Shown: piece after piece, positions 8,703 to 17,243 of the stretch
How the letters are laid out: every line of letters starts with the position of its first letter
Position numbering within the stretch: position 1 is the stretch's first letter
Assembly: GCA_903822545.1 (NCBI GenBank)
Contig: CAIJPN010000178.1
Coordinates: forward strand, 1 to 64,000
Direction: 5' to 3'
From: an uncultured Anaerolineae bacterium
GTDB lineage: Bacteria > Chloroflexota > Anaerolineae > Anaerolineales > Villigracilaceae
Length of the DNA: 64,000 nt
Position numbers and translations under genes: made by a program
The notes under the pieces: generated by a model
Databases searched by the model: none
Seen by the model: the letters and a program-made list of their open reading frames with translations, nothing else
What the model was told of the DNA's origin: nothing

Positions 8703-8979
8703 TGAATGCGCTATCCAGAGGCTCTTTGAGATTCAGCGTGGAATACCGCCAGGTGTAGCGCGCCACGCCAAACCGCCAGGTATCCTATTCCCGCGAATGA
8801 ACAGGGGGGATTATCTAAAAAATTCCCGTAATTTAACACCGAACAAAGCGCTCCCCCGGCTGCGATGAGCATAAAATGTGCACAAAACTCCGCAAGGGCA
8901 GCAATCCACGAAATTCCTGAACAAAAGATGCTGTATCAAACCATTCCCAGCCCGTCCAATCGGGTATAATCTTTGCGCC
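8703..8979. other. Divergent promoter region, FHA/PP2C unit and sortase
   Basis: No convincing gene here. Contains the sortase -10 box at its right end. Short reading frames over this stretch have no ribosome sites or recognisable domains. Confidence 0.55.
8965..8970 (+). promoter_or_regulatory. -10 box TATAAT, 9 nt before the sortase ATG
   Basis: A consensus TATAAT would place the transcription start at about 8977, almost on the ATG at 8980. There is no Shine-Dalgarno between them and only a weak -35. This fits a leaderless or nearly leaderless mRNA. Confidence 0.6.
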
Positions 8980-9897
8980 ATGCCAGAAAAACGTCCCGAA
9001 GACCTTTCTGTTGCAGAATTGCGCCGCCTGCTGCTCGATAAGCGCCGGGTGTCGCGTAAAGACCGGCTGGAACGCTTCAAACGCACAGGGCGGGTGATTT
9101 CCCTTGCAGTGGAGCATCCCGAAGAGCCAGAATTCGACCTGGGACGTTTTGTAGAGACCCCGGAAGGCGAAGAAATCTACGAAGACCCGCCCAGCGGCCC
9201 ACGCATCTCGCGCCGCGCCTTTCTCGACCGGGTTTTGCTGGCCGTGGAAGTACTGGCCGTGCTCGGGCTGGTCGGCCTGGCCATCAGCTTCTTTGGCATG
9301 ATGCGCAGCCTGAACCAGGAAGTAGCCGAGTCAATCGAACTGCCCACACCATCGGCCACACCGCTCATCACAGCAGTGGTGCTGCCATCTGGCCACACCC
9401 CGCCCAATGCCGAAGGCGGCGCACAGCCCAATGAAGCTGAAATCCCAGAGCACCTGCGCCCCCTGGCCCAGTCGATTGCCAGCATCCCGGTGCCAACTGC
9501 CAGCGCACAACAGGCCATCCGCATCCAGATTCCCGCCATCAGCGTGGATGCCCCGGTGGTGCTGGGCGACAGCTGGGAGCAGCTTAAAAAGGGTGTCGGC
9601 CAGCACGTTGGCACCCCCAACCCCGGTGAAACGGGAAACATCGTCCTTTCGGCGCACAACGATGTCTTTGGAGAAATTTTCCGCTACCTGGATCAGCTCA
9701 AGCCTGGTGACGCCATCATCCTATACAACAACCAGCGCCAGTTCACCTACATCGTCACCGGCACACAAATCGTCGCCCCCACCCGCGTAGAAGTCATGGC
9801 GCCCACCACCAGCCCGGTGGTCACACTCATATCATGTTACCCTTATCTCGTCGATAACCAGCGGATTGTCGTATCTGCTGCGTTACAAAACCCTTAG
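8980..9897 (+). CDS. Sortase (class D/E-like), membrane-anchored
   Basis: 305 residues from ATG 8980; an upstream in-frame start would read through the -10 box. Cytosolic charged N-terminus, one TM helix (~85-107, VLLAVEVLAVLGLVGLAI), Pro/Thr-rich stalk, then the sortase barrel. Catalytic residues are visible: His226 in LSAHND, Cys286 in TLISCYPY, Arg295 in NQRIVV. Sortases cleave a C-terminal sorting signal and attach the protein to another molecule. No LPXTG-type substrate is recognised in the window. The next small membrane gene starts 12 nt downstream and is probably co-expressed. Confidence 0.9.
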   Translation: MPEKRPEDLSVAELRRLLLDKRRVSRKDRLERFKRTGRVISLAVEHPEEPEFDLGRFVETPEGEEIYEDPPSGPRISRRAFLDRVLLAVEVLAVLGLVGLAISFFGMMRSLNQEVAESIELPTPSATPLITAVVLPSGHTPPNAEGGAQPNEAEIPEHLRPLAQSIASIPVPTASAQQAIRIQIPAISVDAPVVLGDSWEQLKKGVGQHVGTPNPGETGNIVLSAHNDVFGEIFRYLDQLKPGDAIILYNNQRQFTYIVTGTQIVAPTRVEVMAPTTSPVVTLISCYPYLVDNQRIVVSAALQNP

Positions 9898-9909
9898 GAG
9901 AGAAAGAAA

Positions 9910-10083
9910 ATGGCCAAGAAAATCAGCACCAAAGCAGCCCCCACTTTTGCGGGCATCAAAAATAACACCCCGGTTGAATTCAACCCCGATTACAGCCAGA
10001 CCAAGGCAGATTTAAAGCGGATCGCCACCCTGGCTGGTTCCTTTTTCGTTATCCTGATCGTTTTATCGTTCATCATCAAGTAA
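9910..10083 (+). CDS. Small single-TM protein downstream of sortase
   Basis: 57 residues: a basic N-terminus (MAKKISTKAAP), a short polar stretch, and a C-terminal hydrophobic helix (IATLAGSFFVILIVLSFIIK) ending in Lys. GGAGA spans the sortase stop and sits ~7 nt before the ATG, so translation is coupled. Tail-anchored topology is likely. It lacks an LPXTG motif, so it is not an obvious sortase substrate. It may be an accessory subunit of the sortase or unrelated; I recognise no family. Confidence 0.75.
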   Translation: MAKKISTKAAPTFAGIKNNTPVEFNPDYSQTKADLKRIATLAGSFFVILIVLSFIIK

Positions 10084-10133
10084 TTGCGCAGAAGCGCTCC
10101 AGCCTCCGCCTTTTTTCTGTTTAAGGAGCAAGT

Positions 10134-11198
10134 ATGTCCCCCATGTTTGTCCCCGGCCCCGTTGACGTTGCTGAAGATGTCTTAAAGGCGCAAACCAAAG
10201 CAATGATGCCCCACCGCAGCAAAGATTTTGAAGCCATCTTTCGCGGCGCAGCTGAAAAATTGCAGAAAATCTTCTTCACCGAGCAGCGCGTATTCATCAT
10301 GACCAACTCCGGCTCGGGCGCACAAGAAGCCACCATCCGCAACCTGGCCAATGAAAGCGTGCTATCACTGGCCTGTGGATCGTTCTCCAAGCGCTGGTAT
10401 GATGTGGCCGTGGCCAACGGCAAACAGACCGTCAAACTGGAAGTACCCATGGGCCAGCCCAACCTGCCCGAAGCAGTGGAAGCTGCCTTCCAAAAGCAGA
10501 ACTTCGAGCTGATCACCATCGTCCATAACGAGACATCTTCCGGCGTGCGCAATCCCATCAAAGAGATCGCCGAACTGGTGCACCGCATCAGCCCCGAGAC
10601 CATCATCGCCGTCGATGCCGTCTCATCGCTCGGCGGCGACAAAATCCCGATGGATGAGTGGGGCCTCGATGTGCTCTTCACATCCTCGCAGAAAACCCTG
10701 GCCCTGCCGCCCGGCCTGGCGTTGTGCGCCGTCAGCGAACGCGCCATGCAGAAAGCCGCCACTGTTAAAAACCGCGGCTGGTACTTTGACTTCCTGCTGC
10801 TCGAAAAACATCGCGTCAAAGACTCCACCCCCATGACGCCCGCCATGTCGCTGGTCTATGCGCTCGACTACCAGCTCGACCGCATCCTGGCCGAAGGCAT
10901 CGAAACCCGCTTCGCCCGCCACGCCGCCATGGCCGAACGCGCCCGCTCCTGGGCAGAAGCCAAAGGCTGGAGCATTGTTCCACCCGAAGGCTACCGCTCC
11001 CAGACCCTGACCGTTGTTCGCAACCCCGAAAGCTTCAGCTGCGCCGAATTCAACAAATTCATCGCCCCACGCAGCATGAAACTCGCCAACGGCTACGGCG
11101 ACCTGAAAGACAAGAGCATCCGCATTGCCCACATGGGCGAAATCCACATGGATGACCTGAACAAACTACTCGCGGCGCTCGACGAATACACAAAATAA
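10134..11198 (+). CDS. Class V aminotransferase (alanine-glyoxylate/serine-pyruvate type)
   Basis: 354 residues, full length for the family. A FVPGPVDV start, GSGAQEA loop, IAVDAVSSLGG and the PLP lysine K187 in SSQKTLALPPG mark a fold-type I class V aminotransferase. The family includes alanine:glyoxylate and serine:pyruvate/glyoxylate transaminases. Exact substrates are not readable. TAAGGAG lies 8 nt before the ATG. A palindromic repeat separates it from the next gene. Confidence 0.88.
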   Translation: MSPMFVPGPVDVAEDVLKAQTKAMMPHRSKDFEAIFRGAAEKLQKIFFTEQRVFIMTNSGSGAQEATIRNLANESVLSLACGSFSKRWYDVAVANGKQTVKLEVPMGQPNLPEAVEAAFQKQNFELITIVHNETSSGVRNPIKEIAELVHRISPETIIAVDAVSSLGGDKIPMDEWGLDVLFTSSQKTLALPPGLALCAVSERAMQKAATVKNRGWYFDFLLLEKHRVKDSTPMTPAMSLVYALDYQLDRILAEGIETRFARHAAMAERARSWAEAKGWSIVPPEGYRSQTLTVVRNPESFSCAEFNKFIAPRSMKLANGYGDLKDKSIRIAHMGEIHMDDLNKLLAALDEYTK

Positions 11199-11205
11199 CA
11201 CGGTA

Positions 11206-11234
11206 GTAGGGGCGAGCCGATGGCTCGCCCCTAC
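11206..11234. repeat. GTAGGGGCG-type palindromic repeat
   Basis: GTAGGGGCGAGCC, loop GAT, GGCTCGCCCCTAC: a perfect 13-bp stem. Nearly identical in plan to the copy inside lutC at 41832-41860. A T-run does not follow, so it reads as a REP-like element rather than a terminator. Confidence 0.85.
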
Positions 11235-11242
11235 AAATTTCT

Positions 11243-12592
11243 ATGGAACAACTTATCCAACTCACCCTCACCACCCTCGCCTACGGCGGAGAAGCCATGG
11301 GGCGCCACGAAGGCCGCGCCATCTTCGTACCCTTTGGCCTGCCCGGCGAAATCGTCCGCGCCCGCATTGTCGAAGAACGCAAAAACTTCGCCCGCGCCGA
11401 ACTGGTCGAAATCGTCAAGCCATCTCCTGACCGAATCACACCCAAATGCGCGCATTTTTTCTCCATCACCCCTAACCCCTCTCCCGCGGGGAGATGGGAA
11501 CTCCCCCCTCCCCCCACGGGGGAGGGGCCGGGGGTGAGGGCCTGCGGCGGCTGCCACTACCAGATGCTGCCCTACCCCGCCCAACTGCGCGCCAAAACCG
11601 AAATCCTGCGCGACCAACTCACCCGCATCGGCAAAATCCAAAACCCGCCGGTCAAAAACATCGTCGCATCACCAAATGAGTGGAATTATCGCAACCACAT
11701 TCAATTCCATCTGGATAAAAACGGCAAATTGGGTTTTATCGCAGCCAGAGCCGCTTCCGCCATCGGGCGCGGGGCCGACGCTGGAGAAATCCGCCCTGAA
11801 TCCGTCATCCCGATAAATGAATGCCACCTCCCCGAAACGCCCATCAACGCCCTGTGGCCGACCCTCGAATTCGAACCAGATGCCCCCATCGAGCGCGTCT
11901 CGCTGCGCGCCGGGGACGAGTTGATGCTCATCCTTGAATCTGACTCCCCCGAAGCGCCAGAAATGGAAATTGAAACTGACATCTCCGTCATTCACCTGAC
12001 CGAAGATGACGCAGTCGTCATGGCTGGCGAAGACTACCTCGTCATGGAAGTGCTCGAGCGCTCGTTCAAAGTTTCAGCCGGGTCGTTTTTCCAGGTCAAC
12101 ACCCCAATGGCCGGGAAAATGATCCAACACCTGCTTGACCAGCTCAAAGTCAACAAAAAATCCACGGTTCTGGTGGATGTATATTGCGGCGTCGGCCTGT
12201 TCAGCGCCTTTTTCGCGCCCAAAGTCGCCCGCCTGATCGGCATCGAAACAGCCATCTCATCCTGTAACGATTTTGCCGTCAACCTGGATGAATTCGACAA
12301 CGTGGAACTCTACGAAGCCGACGCCGAAGAAGCCCTGCCCGCGCTGGATGTGCAACCCGATGTCGTCATCGTCGACCCGCCGCGCGCCGGGTTGGATAAA
12401 ACCGTTATCGATGCATTGGTGGCACTCAAGCCCAAAACACTGGCCTACGTCTCCTGCGACCCATCCACCCTGGCACGAGACGCCGCCCGTCTGCTGGCAG
12501 GTGGATTCCATCTCAAGCAGGTCACGCCCTTTGATCTCTTCCCGCAAACCTATCACATAGAAAGCATCAGTCTTTTCGAACACAAAATCTAA
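11243..12592 (+). CDS. RlmD/TrmA-family rRNA uracil-5 methyltransferase with internal insert
   Basis: 449 residues. TRAM domain (1-60), Fe-S cysteine region, SAM-binding motif (VDVYCGVGLFSAFF), and catalytic C405 in YVSCDPSTLARD after VIVDPPRAGLDK. The family methylates C5 of a uridine in rRNA (23S U1939 for RlmD). Family members have C-x5-CGGC. Here C69 and C101-G-G-C104 are 31 residues apart because a GC-rich palindrome adds ~26 codons in frame; the fourth Cys lies in INECHLPE. The reading frame is otherwise intact, so it is probably expressed. Confidence 0.88.
   Translation: MEQLIQLTLTTLAYGGEAMGRHEGRAIFVPFGLPGEIVRARIVEERKNFARAELVEIVKPSPDRITPKCAHFFSITPNPSPAGRWELPPPPTGEGPGVRACGGCHYQMLPYPAQLRAKTEILRDQLTRIGKIQNPPVKNIVASPNEWNYRNHIQFHLDKNGKLGFIAARAASAIGRGADAGEIRPESVIPINECHLPETPINALWPTLEFEPDAPIERVSLRAGDELMLILESDSPEAPEMEIETDISVIHLTEDDAVVMAGEDYLVMEVLERSFKVSAGSFFQVNTPMAGKMIQHLLDQLKVNKKSTVLVDVYCGVGLFSAFFAPKVARLIGIETAISSCNDFAVNLDEFDNVELYEADAEEALPALDVQPDVVIVDPPRAGLDKTVIDALVALKPKTLAYVSCDPSTLARDAARLLAGGFHLKQVTPFDLFPQTYHIESISLFEHKI
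11463..11540. repeat. CCCTCACCCC-type palindromic element inside rlmD-like gene (copy A)
   Basis: A 78-nt segment running CCATCACCCC ... GGGGTGAGGG, with two internal G/C hairpins. Its length equals the 26 extra codons between the first and second Fe-S cysteines. It encodes a Pro/Gly-rich peptide including NPSPAGRWE and PTGEGPGV. Related copies lie at 28881-28960 and 47265-47343. Confidence 0.85.
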
Positions 12593-12601
12593 GCTGCGAT
12601 G

Positions 12602-12644
12602 AATGGATGAAGCAGGAAAGGGAAAAATCCCTGCTTCATTCATT
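12602..12644 (+). terminator. Probable terminator after the rlmD-like gene
   Basis: AATGgATGAAGCAGG pairs with CCTGCTTCATtCATT, ~15 bp including one G-T pair. The downstream T-run is weak. Confidence 0.55.
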
Positions 12645-12710
12645 ACCATCTTGTTTTACATCATGCTGTCTTTCGCTACCAATATACCCTTCTTTGCTGC
12701 CAGTAGCTTC

Positions 12711-12745
12711 AACGCTTGCCCATCCTGTTGTGTCGGGCAAGCGTT
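12711..12745. terminator. Second hairpin upstream of the acyltransferase gene
   Basis: AACGCTTGCCC / GGGCAAGCGTT, a perfect 11-bp stem with a 13-nt loop followed by TGATTT. Terminator or leader structure. Confidence 0.5.
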
Positions 12746-12870
12746 TGATTTAAATTTTCTTGACCCATACTTTGATGATACTGTTCTCTGCAAAAGCAAA
12801 TTCCGCCCCATAACTGCGGATTTCGGCGGCGAGCAAGAACCGGGATTACGGGGAATCGATGGGGTGAAAC

Positions 12871-14847
12871 ATGGATAAAGTCGCTGGCAAATATCGGCCG
12901 GATATTGATGGGTTGCGTGCGGTCGCTGTCCTGGCGGTGGTATTTTTCCACGCCGGGTGGGAAGTTTTTGAGGGCGGCTATGTGGGGGTGGATGTTTTTT
13001 TTGTGATCTCGGGCTTCCTGATCACGCAATTGATCATGAAAGACCTGGAAAAAGGCGTTTTCTCAATCGCGCGCTTTTATGAAAGACGCATCCGGCGCAT
13101 TTTCCCCGCCTTCTTTGCGCTGGCGTTCTTTGTGGTATTGGCTGGCGCCTGGTTATACAACCAGGAAAACTTCCTGGCCCTGACCGAAAGTGTCTTTGCC
13201 GCAACATTATCCTGGGCCAATTTGCTATTCTGGAGCCAGGCCGGGTACTGGGATGGGCCATCGCTGCTCAAGCCCATGCTACATACCTGGTCGCTATCAG
13301 TGGAAGAACAGTTTTACGTGGTGTATCCACTGACCCTGTATGTGCTTGCGCGCTTTTGGAAAAATCGCATCACCTCCATTTTATGGGGATTGCTGGCCCT
13401 ATCTTTCGGCTTCAACGTGTATGTGTTGCAATACGATCCCAATTCGGCTTTTTACCTGCCCTACCTGCGCGCCTGGGAACTGCTGCTGGGCGGGTTAATT
13501 GCCATTCGCCCTGTGGCCCTGACCCAAAAGCTAAATGAAGCCTCATCCCTGTTCGGTCTGGGGATAATCTTTTACAGCATTTTCTCCTTTGATGCCGAAA
13601 CCCCCTTCCCAGGCCTGATGGCCGTTTTGCCGGTGTTTGGCTCGGGGCTGGTCATCAACGCCGGTGTTAGCGGTGATACCCTGGCTGGCAGGCTGCTGCG
13701 GATTAAGCCGCTGGTAGCGGTCGGGAAAATATCCTATTCACTCTACCTGTGGCACTGGCCGCTGCTGGTGTTCGGAAAGTATTACCTGATCCGCATAGCA
13801 ACTGGCTGGGAACTGGCCCTGCTGCTATGCGTTGCGCTGGCAATTTCCATCATATCCTGGTGGCTTGTAGAAACGCCTTTCCGCGATACCCGTTTTTTAA
13901 GCCGCCGCCAGCTTTTTGTTTTTGCCGGTGTAATCGGGTTGGTATTGGTGGCCATCAACCAGGTAAACATTGCCTACCAGGGCTTTCCACAACGCTACAT
14001 CGGCAGGAACATCATCCCCAGTACTGAATTTAACGCAGGGAACAACAAATGGAACCAATGCACCGGCGGTAAAGAATATTGTGTCATTGGGGAAACGAAC
14101 GGCAGCCCCTCATTTTTACTGTTCGGCGATTCTCATGCCAGATCCATCGCCCCGGGCATTGATGCCGCGGCCAAACGCTACCATCTCTCGGGCTACTATA
14201 TCTATTGGGAAGGCTGTGTTCCCCTGCTCGGCGTGGATAAGATCCGCAGCGGGGTTGCCATGGATGAAGGCTGCGCCCTCCAAAAGCGCGCAATTGCCAG
14301 CTTTCTCAAAAAGAATCCGGGCATTTCCCGGGTCATCATTAGCTCACGATGGGCTATCAACTATACCGGGACAGTCTACAAAACCGAAGGCTCCGGGGTG
14401 GTAACCCTGGTCAGCGAGGATAAGCAAAATGTCCAATTATCCCAGTCCCAATTGTTCTATATCGGCTTAAAAAACATGATCGCAGATGTCGATGCCAGCG
14501 GGGAAAAAATTTACATCGTTTTGGGCATCCCGGAGGTCGGGTACAACGTTCCATCAGCGCAGTTCATCGGCCAGTTGACCCGGCGCGATATCAACCAGAT
14601 TATCGCACCCACAAAAACTGAATACCTGCAACGCAACCAGGGGGTGCTGCAAGTGATGCAAAAAATCCAGCAGGAATTTCCTTCCGTCACCCTGATTGAT
14701 CCGGCCAGCCCGCTTTGCAACAACGAGCAGCAAATTTGCATCGTCAAAGATAACAAAAATTACCCACTGTACCGTGACGACGACCATTTATCCACCTACG
14801 GCGCTCTCTACATTTCCCCCATCTTTGATGAGATTTTCCAAAAATGA
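12871..14847 (+). CDS. Acyltransferase-3 / SGNH fusion protein (OafA-like O-acetyltransferase)
   Basis: 658 residues. The N-terminal acyltransferase-3 membrane domain (~1-370, about 10 helices) shows RPDIDGLRAVAVLAVVFFHA, GYVGVDVFFVISGFL and RRIRRIFPAFF. The C-terminal domain is an SGNH hydrolase fold with FGDSHAR (~416-422) and a late DDDHLS holding the catalytic Asp/His. Such proteins carry acetyl groups across the membrane and O-acetylate surface polysaccharide. The next gene overlaps by 4 nt, which implies a joint role in envelope glycan modification. GC is lower than in most neighbours. Confidence 0.9.
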   Translation: MDKVAGKYRPDIDGLRAVAVLAVVFFHAGWEVFEGGYVGVDVFFVISGFLITQLIMKDLEKGVFSIARFYERRIRRIFPAFFALAFFVVLAGAWLYNQENFLALTESVFAATLSWANLLFWSQAGYWDGPSLLKPMLHTWSLSVEEQFYVVYPLTLYVLARFWKNRITSILWGLLALSFGFNVYVLQYDPNSAFYLPYLRAWELLLGGLIAIRPVALTQKLNEASSLFGLGIIFYSIFSFDAETPFPGLMAVLPVFGSGLVINAGVSGDTLAGRLLRIKPLVAVGKISYSLYLWHWPLLVFGKYYLIRIATGWELALLLCVALAISIISWWLVETPFRDTRFLSRRQLFVFAGVIGLVLVAINQVNIAYQGFPQRYIGRNIIPSTEFNAGNNKWNQCTGGKEYCVIGETNGSPSFLLFGDSHARSIAPGIDAAAKRYHLSGYYIYWEGCVPLLGVDKIRSGVAMDEGCALQKRAIASFLKKNPGISRVIISSRWAINYTGTVYKTEGSGVVTLVSEDKQNVQLSQSQLFYIGLKNMIADVDASGEKIYIVLGIPEVGYNVPSAQFIGQLTRRDINQIIAPTKTEYLQRNQGVLQVMQKIQQEFPSVTLIDPASPLCNNEQQICIVKDNKNYPLYRDDDHLSTYGALYISPIFDEIFQK

Positions 14848-16472
14848 ACAACAAAACAACACTCACCGTACACAACAATCTGCATTTGGGGCTGATGGCT
14901 TTTGGGTTAGTCTCAATCGGGGTCGCAATCCTGTTGATTTTCACATCCCCACGATTCGCCAACGCTGACGACATCCGCATGTCAATGACGATACATGGCT
15001 ATGGACAGATACTGATTGGAAGCCCCTACCTGATGTTTTCAAACATCCTGCGCGGCTACATCATCCAACATTTGCCAGATTTTGAATTTGCGCGCGGCTA
15101 TTCAATTGAAACTTACCTCACCCTGTTCTTTTCATGCTGGCTGGGGCTGTTCTTACTCTTCAAATTTGATGTTCCCAAAAGCCTGGCCTGCGCCCTGATC
15201 ATCCTTATTTACGGGTATAACTTTGAATTCCCGCAGTTTACGATCACTGCCGGCCTGTTGACAGCCTCGGGGCTGTTGGGAATCTATTATTACCTGGAAA
15301 AAGAACCGGCGAAGGAAGTTTTGATACTCTCGGTCATCGCCCTGCTTTACGGATTCATCACGCGGGCCGATGAGTTTGTCTTTGTCCTGCTATTATCAGC
15401 CCCCATCCTGGTAACATCATTTGCACGGGCAAACAGCTTCTTTGCCGGGGTGATCCTGGCGCTGACATTCACCATGGGATTGCTGACTTACATCGATTAC
15501 CTGGTTGATAACAGCAGCTTTTTCATCAAATACACCCAATTCCAAAACGCCCGAAGCCAATACAATGATTACCAGGTGGCCAACTTAATCTTGCGGGATG
15601 AAAGTATCTACAAAAAATATGGCTTATCTAAAAACGATATCCGCCTGGTTTCACGAGGCTTCAGCTTCGATGAAAGCCTGTCTGAGCCAGGGCGACTATC
15701 TAAAATGGCCGCAGAAGTCAAATTTACAGACATCCTGCTTTTCAATAGCCAACTCATCCCGCAGAACTTGAAACTGCTGATCAAATTTCCCATGCTGCCC
15801 TTGTTTTTGGTGAGCCTGCTTGGGTTGGTGCTCGTTGGCGCGCGCCAACCAAAATTCCTGGTAATGTTCGCCTTTTTCATTACATCGATTATCGGCTTCA
15901 CCTTGATTGGGCGCAGCGGCGTAACCAGAATCTACTACCCGATTCTTGCCTGCCTGCTCATCCTGATGATTCCATCAATAAAAATGAACCCCCTATCCTG
16001 TAAACTGATCCTGTCTGCCGGAATGTTGGGCGCGCTCCTGCTTTTTGGACAAGATTTTGCATCCCAATTAACCGCCAGCAACGCGTTATTCAACCAATCC
16101 CAGATCATGGTGCAAGAACAAATTGCTCCCAACAGCATCATTTTTAACTGGAACGGATTTGACTTTCATTACTATTACACCCTGTTCCCAAAAACGAATT
16201 TACAGGCGATCCATTATGACCATAGCGGCGTATCATCCTTTTTCCCTTACTCTGTCTCAAACATAAACCGTGAAACCGGTTTCGGGTTTGTTGACCAATT
16301 CACATCAAGCGCAGGCTTACTCCTGATGTCTGAGAATATTAACCTCATCAAAATCTACTGCCAAGAGCATTTCTCCGGGGAATTGAACATCACCAGCAAG
16401 GTAAAAATATCAGAAACAGCGCACTTGTATTCGCTCCGCTGCGTACCAGGCAGAAAGGCATCAAAACCCTGA
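14844..16472 (+). CDS. Polytopic membrane protein, GT-C glycosyltransferase-like
   Basis: 542 residues with roughly 11 hydrophobic segments and a C-terminal soluble portion. After TM1 an acidic pair occurs in FANADDIRMSM, the position where GT-C lipid-linked-sugar transferases keep their catalytic Asp. No conserved family was recognised. Coupling by ATGA overlap to an O-acetyltransferase supports a role in surface glycan assembly. The gene is clearly more AT-rich than its neighbours, a hint of transfer. Function is inference. Confidence 0.6.
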   Translation: MNNKTTLTVHNNLHLGLMAFGLVSIGVAILLIFTSPRFANADDIRMSMTIHGYGQILIGSPYLMFSNILRGYIIQHLPDFEFARGYSIETYLTLFFSCWLGLFLLFKFDVPKSLACALIILIYGYNFEFPQFTITAGLLTASGLLGIYYYLEKEPAKEVLILSVIALLYGFITRADEFVFVLLLSAPILVTSFARANSFFAGVILALTFTMGLLTYIDYLVDNSSFFIKYTQFQNARSQYNDYQVANLILRDESIYKKYGLSKNDIRLVSRGFSFDESLSEPGRLSKMAAEVKFTDILLFNSQLIPQNLKLLIKFPMLPLFLVSLLGLVLVGARQPKFLVMFAFFITSIIGFTLIGRSGVTRIYYPILACLLILMIPSIKMNPLSCKLILSAGMLGALLLFGQDFASQLTASNALFNQSQIMVQEQIAPNSIIFNWNGFDFHYYYTLFPKTNLQAIHYDHSGVSSFFPYSVSNINRETGFGFVDQFTSSAGLLLMSENINLIKIYCQEHFSGELNITSKVKISETAHLYSLRCVPGRKASKP

Positions 16473-16497
16473 CACAAACGGATTTTATGATTTGCGA

Positions 16498-17127
16498 TTA
16501 CTTCTCAAACCGCAGCAACCAACGCGTCAGGAAGTATGCCGCCAGCCACGTCAAGATATTCAACCCAACGAAAAAGCCGATGATGGCATAATTCCCGCTG
16601 TTAAAAATTGGCGAGGGCGGTGGATGCATAACATTGGCTGCCGTGGCAAAAATCGCGCGCAGCACAATAATAAATGCCACGTTCGCTGCCGAGGTAAGCA
16701 GCTTATTGCTGAAAACCCACAACCCAGCCTGGAGTAGCACGCCGACAATGGCAAACGTCAGCGCCAACCGGAAACGCGGTTCAGCCAGGAACAGCCCGTT
16801 CCAGTTGGTGCGCATGGCTACCAGGGAAAGCGGCAGGTATGTCAGCCAGAAAACAATGCCGGTCAACCCCAATGCACGAGACCAATTATGGAACCCATCT
16901 TCACGTGCAGCCAGGGTGGAGACAAAATGCGCCAGCAAGCCCAGCACACCAGCTGCCGCGGCCAGCATAAAGGCGATTTCTGCCGTCAGTACCCAGGCAC
17001 CGTGCAGGTACACAATCCGCACATTGGCACCAAGGGCTTTTTCTTCCGGGCCAAAGAAAGATACCAGCGCGATGATAACCACAGCGCCAAAAAAGAAAAG
17101 GAGGGGAGATGCTTTAGGTTTGGACAT
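16498..17127 (-). CDS. Six-TM membrane protein, CcmC/CcsA-like?
   Basis: 209 residues with about six TM helices. The VRIVYLHGAWVLTAE segment resembles the RI-Y-H-P-W stretch of cytochrome c assembly CcmC proteins, and length and helix count also fit. The tryptophan-rich WWD heme motif is not evident, so assignment stays tentative. On the minus strand a TAAAAT box lies 6 nt before the ATG with no Shine-Dalgarno, suggesting a leaderless mRNA. No cytochrome genes are adjacent. Confidence 0.5.
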   Translation of the reverse strand: MSKPKASPLLFFFGAVVIIALVSFFGPEEKALGANVRIVYLHGAWVLTAEIAFMLAAAAGVLGLLAHFVSTLAAREDGFHNWSRALGLTGIVFWLTYLPLSLVAMRTNWNGLFLAEPRFRLALTFAIVGVLLQAGLWVFSNKLLTSAANVAFIIVLRAIFATAANVMHPPPSPIFNSGNYAIIGFFVGLNILTWLAAYFLTRWLLRFEK

Positions 17128-17243
17128 GCCCCGATTTTACTCGCGATTTTTCCTTGCGCAATTCATCAAAAATACTGATGATTGTCACTATTCCTGGCCT
17201 GCGCCTGTCGATAAAATAGAGTTATTCCAATGCGGAGTGACTC

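Larger units (their letters stand above)
12593..12870. other. Intergenic region between rlmD-like and acyltransferase genes
   Basis: Holds two hairpins (listed separately) and presumably the acyltransferase promoter. Short frames here carry no domain or ribosome site, so I call no gene. Confidence 0.6.

Noticed and set aside
8811-9117. Minus-strand short frames over the sortase promoter
   Set aside because: No ribosome site or domain; they overlap the supported sortase start.
12603-12878. 91-codon plus-strand frame before the acyltransferase
   Set aside because: It covers two hairpins, has no ribosome site, and shows no similarity to known proteins.
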